Positions 22,405-33,400 of a stretch of 64,000 nt of DNA are shown here, in pieces. A program made the translations under genes and the position numbers. The stretch is taken from contig NC_089866.1 in the NCBI RefSeq assembly GCF_036373705.1, forward strand, positions 4,473,001 through 4,537,000, in the 5' to 3' direction. This stretch comes from Amia ocellicauda (lineage: Eukaryota; Chordata; Actinopteri; Amiiformes; Amiidae). The notes beneath the pieces were generated by a model. The model was not told where the DNA came from. It saw nothing but the letters and a program-made list of their open reading frames with translations, and did not search any database. Position 1 is the first letter of the stretch, and the number at the start of each line of letters is the position of its first letter.

Positions 22405-22477
22405 GCCCGGCTAGCTCAGTCGGTAGAGCATGAGACTCTTAATCTCAGGGTCGTGGGTTCGAGCCCCACGTTGGGCG
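22405..22477 (+). tRNA. tRNA-Lys (anticodon CTT)
   Basis: 73 nt with a complete cloverleaf: acceptor GCCCGGC/GTTGGGC (two G-T pairs), anticodon stem TGAGA/TCTCA with loop CTCTTAA, anticodon CTT at 22438-22440, T arm GTGGG-TTCGAGC-CCCAC. Internal A box TAGCTCAGTCGG and B box GGTTCGAGCCC are intact. T-runs shortly downstream (22482-22497) serve as the pol III terminator. Probably functional. Confidence 0.97.
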
Positions 22478-22654
22478 TAAGTTTTTACTTTTTTTTCCTC
22501 TTGTTTATTATCATTATTGTATTATTTCGTCATAGAAAAAGTAACAGTCACCCCCCCTAGAATCCGTTCTTATTTCAACACTTTTGTAGGGATGACCGAG
22601 CGACGCCATCACTTTCCAATTTCAGTCTTCGCTCGTCTACAAAGATGTGGTTTA

Positions 22655-22930
22655 TCATTATAAAGACCATTATTGTTATTGTCATCATCGATAATCCGTT
22701 TATGACGGAAGAATTCACAAATAAAGTGATTATCGGATTGATTGAAAGACAACCAGCAGCACTACGGTGTCCACCAGAGATTGTGCTTCTGCGGTGAAAT
22801 TCATCGGTGCATTGGAAAGCATTGCGGGTTTACATACATCAAACCCCATGACAGAAACAGTTTTTCATAATAATTAGATCTAAATGCTTATTCGCAAATT
22901 TCTGGAACACATCCCTGCGACACTTTCGGC
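22655..22930. repeat. Dispersed repeat, copy A
   Basis: Blocks such as GAAGAATTCACAAATAAAGT, GAAAGCATTGCGGGT, ATGACAGAAACAGT and GGAACACATCCCT recur, in order, in a second copy split between 24600-24711, 28659-28857 and 29285-29340. Family not identified. Confidence 0.7.
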
Positions 22931-22991
22931 TGATAATTCACGACCGACCCACTCACGCTCTTCCATCTTTCTATAACCACCCGCGAAGTCG

Positions 22992-23221
22992 CAGAGCCAA
23001 TCGGCTGCCCGTATTCATCCTTTCCAAAGATGGACAGAGCCAATCGGCTGCCGTATTCCTCCTTTCCAAAGATGGACAGAGCCAATCGGCTGCCCGTATT
23101 CCTCCTTTCCAAAGATGGACAGAGCCAATCGGCTGCCCGTATTCCTCCTTTCTAAAGATGGACAGAGCCAATCGGCTGCCCGTATTCCTCCTTTCTAAAG
23201 ATGGACAGAGCCAATCACAGG
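22992..23221. repeat. 43-bp tandem repeat with six CCAAT boxes
   Basis: Five full units (42-43 bp) plus a partial sixth. Unit core CAGAGCCAATCGGCTGCCCG then TATTCCTCCTTTCYAAAGATGGA. CCAAT boxes start at 22997, 23040, 23082, 23125, 23168 and 23211. The flank after the array has a GC box (GGGGGCGTG, 23233-23243) and a CpG-rich block to about 23340. Confidence 0.95.
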
Positions 23222-23340
23222 CTTGCTGTGCGCGGGGGCGTGTCTCGGCGCAGGACTTGTTTGACTGCGCAGGCGCGCGTCGCTTTTCAATGAAATGACC
23301 CTAATGGCCGCGTGTAACGTTACAGCAGAGTGTCGTGACG
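23222..23340. promoter_or_regulatory. GC-rich block next to the CCAAT array, candidate promoter
   Basis: GC box, an NRF1-like TGCGCAGGCGCGCG (about 23265-23280) and frequent CpG. Together with the CCAAT array this has the make-up of a TATA-less promoter, but no transcript start or exon could be tied to it in either direction. Confidence 0.35.
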
Positions 23341-23470
23341 AGGGTCGTGATTATAGCTAGACTCACTAGCACTGCCAAGAAATACAATAAAATAATAATA
23401 ATAATAGCACGATTCTTTAAATCCCAACCGATATTTAAAGTGGTGGGCTGCTCGCACTTAAGACAGGCAG

Positions 23471-23615
23471 GATTGTATATAGTGTATATATAGTCTTTTG
23501 TATATAGTGTATAGTTTTTGTACTGTATATATAATATTCTGTATATAGTGTGTATAGTTTTTCTAGTGTATTTATAGTCTTTTGTATATCGGTCTAGTCT
23601 AGTTTTTGTACTGTA

Positions 23616-23668
<53 letters not shown>

Positions 23669-23760
23669 GTTTGTGTATAGTGTGTATATAGTTTTTGTAG
23701 TGTATAGTTTTGTGTATATATGTATATATTGTATAGTGTGTATATAGTTTATCGTTGTAG
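23471..23760. repeat. AT-rich degenerate minisatellite with (TG)n/(TA)n core
   Basis: Imperfect repeats of GTATATAGTGTATAGTTTTT with a (TG)n(TA)n microsatellite at 23613-23665. Confidence 0.9.
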
Positions 23761-24062
23761 GTTATTTATATAATAAACATGTTTCTACATTTATAAGGCC
23801 TTGAGATTTCAGTTCTTGTTCATACTCCACATTGCTTTTTTTAACCAATCTTTTTATTGTTGACAGAAACAGACAATACAAACTATACTTTTTTAAACTT
23901 CCCTCCCCAATGCCCTCCCATGTCCCCCCCACCATCCCAGCTGTAATCAGTATAATAAACCTAAAATAGCTGTGTAACTCTACATTAAAAACAGAAATTA
24001 ATAAATAACGAAAGTTAAAAAATGAAATGAATAAATACTCCAAAAAGAAATATGTAAAAAAA

Positions 24063-24065
<3 letters not shown>

Positions 24066-24117
<52 letters not shown>
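24066..24117. repeat. (TA)n followed by poly(T)
   Basis: About 17 TA units at 24066-24100, then 17 T to 24117. Confidence 0.95.
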
Positions 24118-24391
24118 CTATTTTATATATGTATTTATTTCTTTCTATACTTATGCATTTCGTATTTTATGTATTTAGGTTTTAATTTTGTCACACGTTA
24201 TCCATAGGAGGCGGCACTCCAACCGGTACCTTCGGATCTGGGCCATCCTGCAAGACAAAATAAACAGAATTGACATTTTCTGCAATTTCCAGAAAATTCT
24301 CTGTATCAAATCACTATTAACACTTGGAATTCCGAGGGAGCCCCTCAATTTCTCTCTTTCCTTTCCTTTTTCCTGAATATACTGAATAATC

Positions 24392-24600
24392 ATAAATCTC
24401 GAAAAACTTCTCACTTCTAAATCTTTTGTAGTCATTTCTGTATTACTTAAGTATAAATACATGTTAATTTGGATTCATATGTTTTTCAGACTTTATGTGA
24501 ACGAAAAGACATCCTCATTGGAAATAGTTACATTTCAGAATATCAGCGCAGAATATTACCTGGGTAGTAATAACACTTACTACCCAGGAACAAAAACTGT
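24392..24600. repeat. Dispersed repeat matching 12361-12650
   Basis: Shares TAAATCTCGAAAAACT, TTCTAAATCTTTTGTAGTCA, CATGTTAATTTGGATTCAT and GAACGAAAAGACA in order with 12361-12500 inside the hAT-like element, then weaker similarity. It is a diverged partial copy of the same repeat. Confidence 0.8.
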
Positions 24601-25060
24601 GTTATCATTATTGATAAGTCATCTTTCAATCAGTTTATAATGGAAGAATTCACAAGTAAAGTGATTATTGGATTGCTTGAAAGAAAAAATAAACACTGTA
24701 CTTTGTCCACTTGTTGTTTGACTAGTTTGACTTAGCATTGCTCATTTTGTTTTAAGTTTACCTTAATTGAAGTTAGCATTGTCTGTAGTCAAGTCAATTC
24801 AGTTCAGCTGCTGAGTTGGTGAAAGTTAACAGGTTTTAGAAGGGAGATTTTGTCTAGGACTAGCAGGAATTCTGTTGCAGGAGCCAGGTGTGGCTAGTTA
24901 GGTGTGAATTGGGGGCAGGTAGACAAAAGCTACTTAAAGCAGCTGTTGAGAAAGAGAGCTGTTTTTCTCGGTTGCAAAAAGTTAAGCAGTTGACTAGGGA
25001 TCTGAAATCAAGAGACTTAATAATTAAAAAAAAACAAAAAAAAAAAAAACATTTAGAAGC

Positions 25061-26060
25061 ATGTTGTCACTACATTGTCAGGTTTGCAGAATGATTGCCT
25101 TCCTGGACGAACTCATCCAAGAAGGTTTCATTTGTGAACGTTGTCAACAGGTTGAAATCCTAGAGATCAAGGTTCGTGATCTTGAGGCTCAGCTTGTTGA
25201 TCTGCGCTGTATTAGTGATATAGTAGAATTGGTCAATCAGTCCATGAGAGAGATGGTGTGCAGCCAAAACGTAGGAGAGTTGAGACCTCAGAGCAGGACA
25301 GTGTAGAGAACTGCTGGGTTACAGTAGGTCGTAACCGCAGAAAAGGGTGCACACAACACCTAGAGACACCCCAGGAGCTTGAATTGCCCAACAGGTTCCA
25401 ACTGCTGGACACCGAGTTGGACAGTGACAGTTCAGAGAGTGATGGGAGGACAGTTGAGCACCAGAGCACCATGGTGTCCACCATTCTACTGTCCACTACC
25501 CTCAGAAGAGGGAGGTAGTTATAGTAGGAGACTTGATTCTTAGAGGTGTAGATCACACAGTGTGTTCTAGTGATAAGGAGACCCGCATGGTATCTTGCCT
25601 GCCTGGTGCTCAGGTTGCAGATCTCCCTAAACTAGTAGACAGGCTACTAGCCAAAGCCAGGGGGGAACCACTGGTCATGGTCCACATTGGAACCAATGAC
25701 ATAGGAAAAGGTAGGGCAGAGGTTCTGCAAGACAAATTTAAAGAGTTAGGAACAAAACTAAAGAGCAGAACCTCCACGGTAGTTTTCTCTGAAATACTTC
25801 GGTACCACATGCCAGGCCAGGGAGACAGGCAGAGATTAGAAAGTTTAACACAAGGTTGAAATTTTGGTGTAGGGAAGAGGGTTTTAGGTTTATGGAGCAT
25901 TGGTCTTTCTTCTGGGATAGATGGGACCATGGTTTAGATTACCCCCCCTTCTGTTTGTACAGGTACAAACCGGATGGTCTACATCTAAACAGAAGGGGGG
26001 CTAATGCATTGGGAGAGCGTATGTGCAGAGTAATTGAGAATCTTTTAAACAAGGGACCAG
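25061..26060 (+). pseudogene. CR1 ORF1 pseudogene (zinc-knuckle and SGNH esterase)
   Basis: The start encodes C-x2-C pairs (HCQVC and FICERC) and a coiled coil (VEILEIKVRDLEAQLVDL). The esterase block follows: VIVGDLILRG, where family members have GDS, then HIGTNDIG (the GxND motif) and DGLHLNRRG (the DxxH motif). The nucleophile Ser is replaced by Leu, and a frameshift near 25515 and stops split the frame. Confidence 0.8.
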
Positions 26061-26139
26061 CAGGGCAGGGAGCTCTGACAATGGGACATGTTCTGCTAAG
26101 GAAAGAAAACAAAGGGAAACTGCTAGTAGGAAAGTCCAG

Positions 26140-28590
26140 AAATGTTTGTACCTCAATGCCAGGAGTATAAGGAACAAGATGTTGGACCTAGAAGCCACAG
26201 TGCTGGCATGTGATTATGATGTTGTAGGAGTGACAGAAACATGGCTTACAGAAAATGATGAGGATGAATACAAGTTGAAGACAAGACAGAGTCAGAGGGA
26301 CACTAGTTAGAGAACCAATGGCAAACTGTGATCACAACATGGTAGTTTTGAGGCATTCTTTCAAAAAAACAAGGTCCAAGTCTAAAACAATGGTCTACAA
26401 TTTTAGAAAAGCAAACCTTGAAGGTATGAGGCGGAAGAGTTAGACTGGAGCACACTGGATACAGATTCAGTTAATAATGGATAGTTATATTTTAAGAATA
26501 TACTACTTGAGGCTCAGGAGAAATTTGTACCAAAACATAGCAAATTGAGGACCAACAAACATTGGTCAAAATGGTTTAATAGAAGTATGCAAAGAATATG
26601 TTGAACTGCAAAGAGATCTTAAGAAAGGGATCAGGAAAGCAAAGAGGGAAATGGTAAGAAACATAGCTCTTGGAGCTAAAACTAATGCTAAGAGCTTTTT
26701 TCAATACTACAACAGAAAGAGGTCAATAAAGGAGGAAGTGAAACAGATAAAGGGCAGCAATGGATGTATCTTGGAAAACAAACAAGATGTGGCAAATGTT
26801 CTAAATGAGTATTTCACAGAGGTTTTTACAAACCTGTGGATGACATGCCACAGGATAACAAGCAGTCCAGTCAAACCATAAGAGAGATCAGGATAAATGA
26901 GGAGGAGGTACTAAAGGGACTGTCAGAATTAAAAACCAACAAATCACCTGGGCCAGATGGGATATTTCCAACAGTACTTAAAGAAATGAGAGAAATTATT
27001 TATAGGCCGCTAATTCAAATATTCCAAATGACACTTAGAACAGGGGATGTACCAACTGACAGGAAGACAGTAAATGTCAAACCAATCCACAAGAAAGGGG
27101 ACAAAACTGAGCCAGGAAATTACAGACCAATCAGTCTCACCTGCATCACCTGTAAAATGTTGGAAAAAATGATCAGACAGATAATAGAGGAGCATCTTAA
27201 TGAAAACCTTATTCTTAGAGATAGTCAACATGGGTTTAGACGAGGCAGATCATGTCTTACTAATTTATTAGAATGTTTTGAACATGCAACTGTGCTGTGG
27301 ATCATGTGAAAGCATATGATATGATATACTTAGATTTCTTTTGATAAGGTTCCACACCAAAGACTGATCCTCAAATTGGAAGCTGTAGGCATTCAGGGTA
27401 ATGTAAGTAGATGGATTATGAGCTGGTTGATGTCTAGGAAACAGAGGGTGTCGATTAGAGGAGTCGCTTCTAACTGGAGTGAGGTTGTTAGTGGAGTTCC
27501 ACAGGGACCAGTACTAGGGCCTTTGCTTTTTCTAATCTATATTAATGATCTGGACTCTGGGATAGTTAGCTAACTTGTCAAATTTGCAGATGATACTAAA
27601 ACAGGTGGCTCATCAGATGTATTGGCAGCACAGGCTATTCAGAGGGACTTAGATAATATTCAGTTGTGGGCGACACCTGGCAGATGAAACAAAAGAAACA
27701 TTAAAACATACATCCCTGAACATATTTCCAAAATATGTTTACATCAAAATACCAAACTTATAATAAAGGTGATGCATGATGATAAAATCTATCTAAACTA
27801 GAAACAAAATAAGTAAACACTAACCAATAGTATGAACCCCCTCCCATGTCAGCGATAAAGCAACCCAGGTCTCTAAAGTCCCTTCCCAACATGGCCTCTG
27901 TAAGTTTCCCTTACTTTTCCCCAAGATGGCTGCTCCACAACCCCACCCCAGGTAAGCTTTTGTTTGGAAGGTTTTGGTTGTTCTTTTCCAAACATCTTAA
28001 CAAAGGGATGGGCCTACTCCATCACATCCACTATAGTTACACTATGGGAGAAACAGAATTAGATGAAGTAACGCATGAGAAAGACCTAGGAGTCTACATG
28101 GACTCCTCACTTTCTCCATCCAAACAATGTGGGGAAGCAATAAAAAAGGCAAACAGGATGTTAGGGTATATTGTCAAAAGTGTAGAATTGAGAACAAGGG
28201 CAGTGATGTTCAGACTGTACAATACACTAGTTAGAGCTCATCTGGATACTGTGGACAGTTCTGGGCTCCACACTTCAAGAAAGATATCGCTGCTCTAGAG
28301 GCAGTTCAGAGGAGAGCAACCAGACTTATTCCAGGTCTGAAGGGAATGTCCTACTGAGAGACTGAGGACCTGAACCTTTTCACCCTGGAACAGAGGAGAC
28401 TACGTGGGGACTTGATCCAAGTCTTCAAAATCATGAAGGGCATCGACCACATCAAACCAGAGGAGCTTTTCCAGATCAGCAGGGACACACGCACCCGGGG
28501 ACACAAATGGAAATTGGGCTTCAAGGCATTCAAGACAGAAAACAGGAGACACTTCTTCACACAGAGATTCAAGTGAAAATTTGGGAACAT
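26140..28590 (+). pseudogene. CR1 ORF2 pseudogene (endonuclease remnant and reverse transcriptase)
   Basis: The endonuclease start (LNARSIRNKM, VVGVTETWL) is followed by a large deletion. RT motifs are clear: [54 protein letters not shown] and the catalytic FADDTK. The tail reads EQRRLRGDLIQVFKIMKG and KLGFKAFKTENRRHFF. Frame changes near 27300, a stop at 27571 and deletions make it non-functional. Unrelated sequence at about 27680-28010 interrupts the RT. Confidence 0.85.
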
Positions 28591-29009
28591 TTAAACTCAG
28601 ACTGGATAGGATCCTTGGCTCACGATGGGTCGAATTGACTTTTTTCTGTTCTAATGTTCACTAGAGGGAGCAATTGGGCTTCTGACTCGCTACATTGTAC
28701 CCACTGCGGGCTGTGAAAGCCACTGATTGTTACTGTAACTTACATTAGTTAATTTGAAAGCATTGCAAGTGTTTTCTTACAAACTCGGACATATGATGCA
28801 ATTGCAGTAAAATAAATGCATACATAAAACACAATGACAAAAACAGTTATTTCATATGGAGTATTTTTATTTATTTGTTACATAACCCCAACACAGAATA
28901 ATCAGAATCATCTTTATAGCAACTCCTATGAAGTCCTTTGAACCCAGGATTTGTTTCACATACAACATTAAATGCGCTTCAGAGAGGACTATACATATTT
29001 ATATCATGT

Positions 29010-29150
29010 CAGCAGCAGCTCAGTGGTCACGGATTCCGGCAGATTTGATATTTAAAGAGCTGTGCTGTGACTGTCAGGTCGCCGGTTCAAATCCCGCTTT
29101 GCTCAGGGATGTGCTGTCCTGAGGCAAAAACCTGAACACGAGTCAGCAAT
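29010..29150 (+). mobile_element. tRNA-derived SINE-like sequence
   Basis: A-box-like AGCTCAGTGGTC (29017-29028) and B box GGTTCAAATCC (29084-29094) at SINE-like spacing, without a foldable cloverleaf. It sits within an insertion of about 430 bp (28858-29284) that splits copy B of the dispersed repeat. Confidence 0.5.
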
Positions 29151-29344
29151 TGTGCTTTGATTTATGTACCTATTATATTTTTTTATTTACTATTAGGATT
29201 TTGACTTTTTGTTTAGCCTAAGAACTCTAATTTAAGGTTTTAAGCATGAGGCAATATGAAGCTTGCCCATTAACTTGGGGCAGTGTAATTATATCTAAAT
29301 TCTTATTCACAAACATCTAGGAACACATCCCTCGCGAATGTTGA

Positions 29345-30300
29345 GGTGCTGGTGTATATATACATATATATCAATATATATAGTTACTCTTTGAAGCAAT
29401 GCAGGGAAGGCTAGTGTAACTATCGAATAAATGTAAACAAGAGCATCAAGAGTTTATGACCTCTGGGATAGAATCGACTCTTGAAAAAGCCACATGGGTT
29501 AACAACACTACAGTATTACAGTATGGGTGATTCCTGGTTAGCATTAAAAAGAATAACAACAATACGAAGAGTCCATTATTCTAAGTAGTGTATAACCATA
29601 ATCTCAGCCTTGTGGTGAAGGACTTAAGAGGACGGTTTGAAGCTCCCATTACAGATTCTCCAATTCTAGACACAACGGGCGCTGGAGGGGGGGGATGGAC
29701 GATCTAAAGCATGTCATTTCATTCTGAAAGTAAACGTCTGAAGCGATCAAGCCTTTGCTGTGCGTTGCTCTCTCTGCTCTATGCTGGAAGCTTCCTTCCC
29801 TTCTACCGCTAAGCCTTTTCCGAGTTCATGCGTGGCTCTCGGGTCTGCTGTCAAGGCCTCCATGTCTTCCGTACCGTCGATGTTTTATAGCCATTGATTC
29901 GTTGCTTCTGTTCTCTGAAGCCGAGCCTCTATTTCCTGGAGAGAGAGAGAGAAAACACAAACCATCGAGCGGAGGCGTTGAGATGCTTTCATGGGGGTAT
30001 TTGTAAGTGAACACTTATAGCTGTGACACCTCAGCGTATAAACTGGCGTGCCTTCAAAAGCAGGAAAAACAAAACCATCAAACTTGTGGCAATCCATACT
30101 CTCTTATCTTCTCTATACTCAAAGCGCTTAACTTAAGGGACTGCCACTGGGGATTACAGAAACACAGAACCCACCTTAATCATAGACGCACACACATTTT
30201 GTTCTTACTTGATCACATTCAAAGGGAGCAAAATGCCAAACGAGTCCCAATGCACAGTAGATTTGAAGAGTCTGTATTGTATACATTCATTTCAGGTACT
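29345..30300. other. Interval 3' of the small membrane gene, one possible exon
   Basis: The minus-strand acceptor at 29936 is excellent (CT tract then cag). The sequence after it also reads EIEARLQRTEATNQWL and stop in phase 0, which does not fit the phase of the previous exon. Otherwise nothing is supported. Confidence 0.3.
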
Positions 30301-30312
30301 GACTATTTAATG

Positions 30313-30318
30313 TTTATT
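30313..30318 (-). terminator. Poly(A) signal of the small membrane protein gene
   Basis: AATAAA on the minus strand, 51 nt past the TGA at 30369-30371; supports exon 4 as a terminal exon. Confidence 0.45.
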
Positions 30319-30368
30319 ACATCTTGTAATGTTTCAAGCACCTGTGACATACCTTCTCTCATCTCCAC

Positions 30369-30417
30369 TCACATATTGTCTCCCTCTCCAGCGATGTCTT
30401 TGGATTTTATCTCGGTT
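30369..30417 (-). CDS. Small membrane protein coding exon 4 (possible last exon)
   Basis: Acceptor gttcttttttgctgcag, phase 2 in. Encodes R-TEIKSKDIAGEGDNM and then TGA (30369-30371). The same bases contain a donor AT|gtgagt (boundary 30373). If it is used, the acceptor ctctctctccag at 29936 would add only Lys before TAG (29929-29931). Both routes give nearly the same protein. Confidence 0.65.
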
Positions 30418-33400
30418 CTGCAGCAAAAAAGAACATAAGAATATCCCTTGTTACACGACGGCCGTGTTGAGCGAATGATGACAGTAACAGCCTCTCTGAG
30501 AACGAGTGGAAGTGATGGAGGTTTGTTTAGTGTGCTCCGGTGTCTAATCAGACCAGAGCCATGTCAAGTCAAGGGATTTACTGATGTGAGAAAGAAAAGG
30601 GAGAGAGACAGGGAGAAAGTGAATTCTTAAATCAACCACAGAGAAACCCTCATCGCCGTGCTTGAGATGCAGGTTGATGATAAAGTTGGCCGTCTTTAAG
30701 CAACACAAAAAGAATGCATGATCACAAATCGGAAGGATTTTATTGCTATTCAGGTAATTGGAAAATTATCTGGGGATCTGTACCGTCTCCCATTACACTT
30801 CTCTCTCTGTGTGTTGGTGTGAATTTTGAAACATCAGATTGACAAGGGGTAGAAGGAAGGGTGAGGCGATATGAGAGGCCAAGCTTGATCAAGTTATCGA
30901 GGAAGAGGAAAGGAAAAGTCAATTTAATTTAACTTAAAGACAACTGATCAGTATTCATTAAAATGCATTTGGAGTTGAAATGAACAAGATGTTTTATTCA
31001 GATACTAGCATAATGAAAATCTCGCCGCAGAGAAAGCAGTTCCCAGTTAGATAAAAAATGAGTTATTACTCCAGTCCACAAGTTGTTTGCTTTCAATCTG
31101 TAAGGTGCTCTGTGGCTGCCTTGCGAAGGACGCTATACTGAATCAAAACAGATGGATTGCTTGAACAGTGCGGCTGATTCAGGGGTACCCCAGGCCCTCC
31201 TCACCTAGTTTCGGTGAAGGTGGTCACGTACTGTCTCCTCCGGGATCTCCGTGCGTCTTCTGGCTCCACCGTCTCCTGCACTGCTTGCTCTGGAATGAGA
31301 TTGGGAAGCAACAGGAGATGCATTCATACGTCCCAATTGGGGAGTCCCATAAAGATCACTTCTCTGTGTCAGTGTCTCTCCAAACCTGGCTGCACGGGCA
31401 CTGTCCTCTGACAGGGGATGTTCATGTTAATATTTTCAGTAGCACTACCGATTCTGCATTCAAGCCTACAGGTGATAAAGCTCACAGAGGACCACACTGG
31501 CTTGAAATGGGAGTCGTAACTGCCATCGCTGCAGAAGTCACTATCGACCATCTCTAGTTTTAGTATTTTCTCCCTGTCGTACATCTATCTTTGAACAGCT
31601 GGTGTTCACAAGCCTGCTGCAACAGCCAACAGAAATGACCCTGGAGGGGCTTAAATTTGTCTGACATATTTAATTGGTCTTCCTGGTGGCTTCCACAAAG
31701 GAAACACACTTTTGAACACTGTTTGGGAGACATCGCACCCGGCCCTTCCAGAGTGTCTTGGATCAGTTTCTCGCGGAGAGAGTGGCATGTGATAATGTCA
31801 GGTTAATTATGGACTGGGTATTAAAGTGTGGAACAGGGTATATGAATCGGCATTCAGCACACATGTATAAATACATACTCAGACTTTTGGTCTATTGGTT
31901 TATTCACGGTCTAGTGTCTGATATTAGAAGCACCCATACGAAAAAGCCACGCTTTCTGATTCTTGAAATTCCCTCTGCTTTGTGTTTGTGTTGGGTATCT
32001 ATTGCTGCCTGATGCAGTGTTTCTAATGGGATCACACTTACCTAGAGGCATCTCAATCACAGCTGTGTGTATTTCATCAACGGGGGGCAAAACACTCACC
32101 GATCTCAGACAGGATGTGCTCAATCTCAGGGGGCTGCTTTGCAATCTCCTGGGGGGACGGACGATGACATTTAAGTCATTCATTCTGTATGTGCTTTACT
32201 TATTGATTGTCACACACTCATTGAAGATACAGCACTTACTAAGAAACAAACACACCCCAAAAGCTTGTACAGATACCTTAATGTTAACTGTAATTCTCCA
32301 GAAACAGAGGCGTCTGATGGGGGCTAGTCTCCGCTGAGGAAAGTAAACTGGTTCGCTGTTTGTTTTTCTCTCCTTCTGTTTATTAGAGTAAGACTTACAA
32401 GCGCTTGGGCTGATTCCATATGCATCTAGGGCACATGGTGTGGGAATTGGGTCTCTTGCAGCATCTAAAAGCAGATACTCTTTGTGTCTTTGTACTGATG
32501 AATGCAGGACAGAAGCCCAGAAACCAATTTGCCAATAAAATCATGAATGCAACGGGACATTAGGACACACAACAACACTACTGTATTTTATGTTTCAAAA
32601 CGTCTGTGACATTGAGAGGAAATGCAAGGTAGATCGAATACCTAAGATATAAAACAATCTTCCTTTAAGAGTCAGTGGCAGCGCTCTTCAGATCTGAGGT
32701 CAGGTCCTGTAAATAAAGCCGTCTTCGAGCTGCAGACTGGCCAGAGTGTAGAGTGACATGAACCAAATACAGTCTGTTGTGACTGTACCCAGTATTACAT
32801 ATCACCCTGCATTTTCCCCAGGTCCTGGTCGTAATTTTAAACCGTCTTTCTCCGGGCAGAAGGACACAGCTGCTCAGTGCCAGCACGTACATGAGACAAA
32901 ATCCTTTTCTAGGGCCTTTTCTAGGCCAGTCAGATTTCCTCCTGTTATCATCATCTGTATGTTTAAGGGGGACACGCAATGTTTCCAGGCTTTAGCTCTA
33001 ACTGAACTCTTAATTAACTTTGTGGATGGTGTTGGTTGCCTAATTACAGCAGTTTCCCATGCTCCCCTGGGAGATTAATACCACATGCTGGAGTCGGACA
33101 CTTCTGGGACAGGAAATATGAGGAAATATGGTGCCAAAACACAAATGACTGCAGTACAGATGACCTCTGTTACAGAGAGACAACTCTAGCCCTTCTAACT
33201 CAATCTTTGCAGGGATATCTTTCCAGAAGAGAGCCGCTATATCTTTCCTGGGCCCCAGGAGTCCCTGAAACCCAATGCCTTCCTGGCCTGCCCCCCTGCA
33301 TGGCAACAAAGTCTGCTCTCCATTGAGCTGAGTTTAACCCTGCAAAATGACTCGGTGGAGCTTGGGCCCTGTGTGCCACCAGCCCGGCATCTTCTACACG

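Larger units (their letters stand above)
24712..28658 (+). mobile_element. CR1-type non-LTR retrotransposon, long but damaged
   Basis: Inserted in the dispersed repeat (copy B) and flanked by CACT at 24708-24711 and 28659-28662, a possible short target duplication. The order is: 5' region, ORF1 with zinc-knuckle-like and esterase segments (25061-26060), a remnant endonuclease start (about 26140-26290), reverse transcriptase (26880-27670), a foreign or rearranged stretch (27680-28010), the C-terminal RT part (28030-28590), and a short 3' end. Many stops, frameshifts and deletions make it inactive. Esterase in ORF1 is a known hallmark of the CR1 clade. Confidence 0.85.

Noticed and set aside
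22888..23171. Minus-strand repetitive frames reading LALSIFGKEEYG-like units
   Set aside because: They are translations of the 43-bp CCAAT repeat; unit lengths of 42 and 43 break the frame.
30600..30700. Minus-strand exon-like stretch reading ANFIINLHLKHGDEGF
   Set aside because: The possible acceptor is weak, no donor follows, and the frame does not fit the phase of the neighbouring exons.
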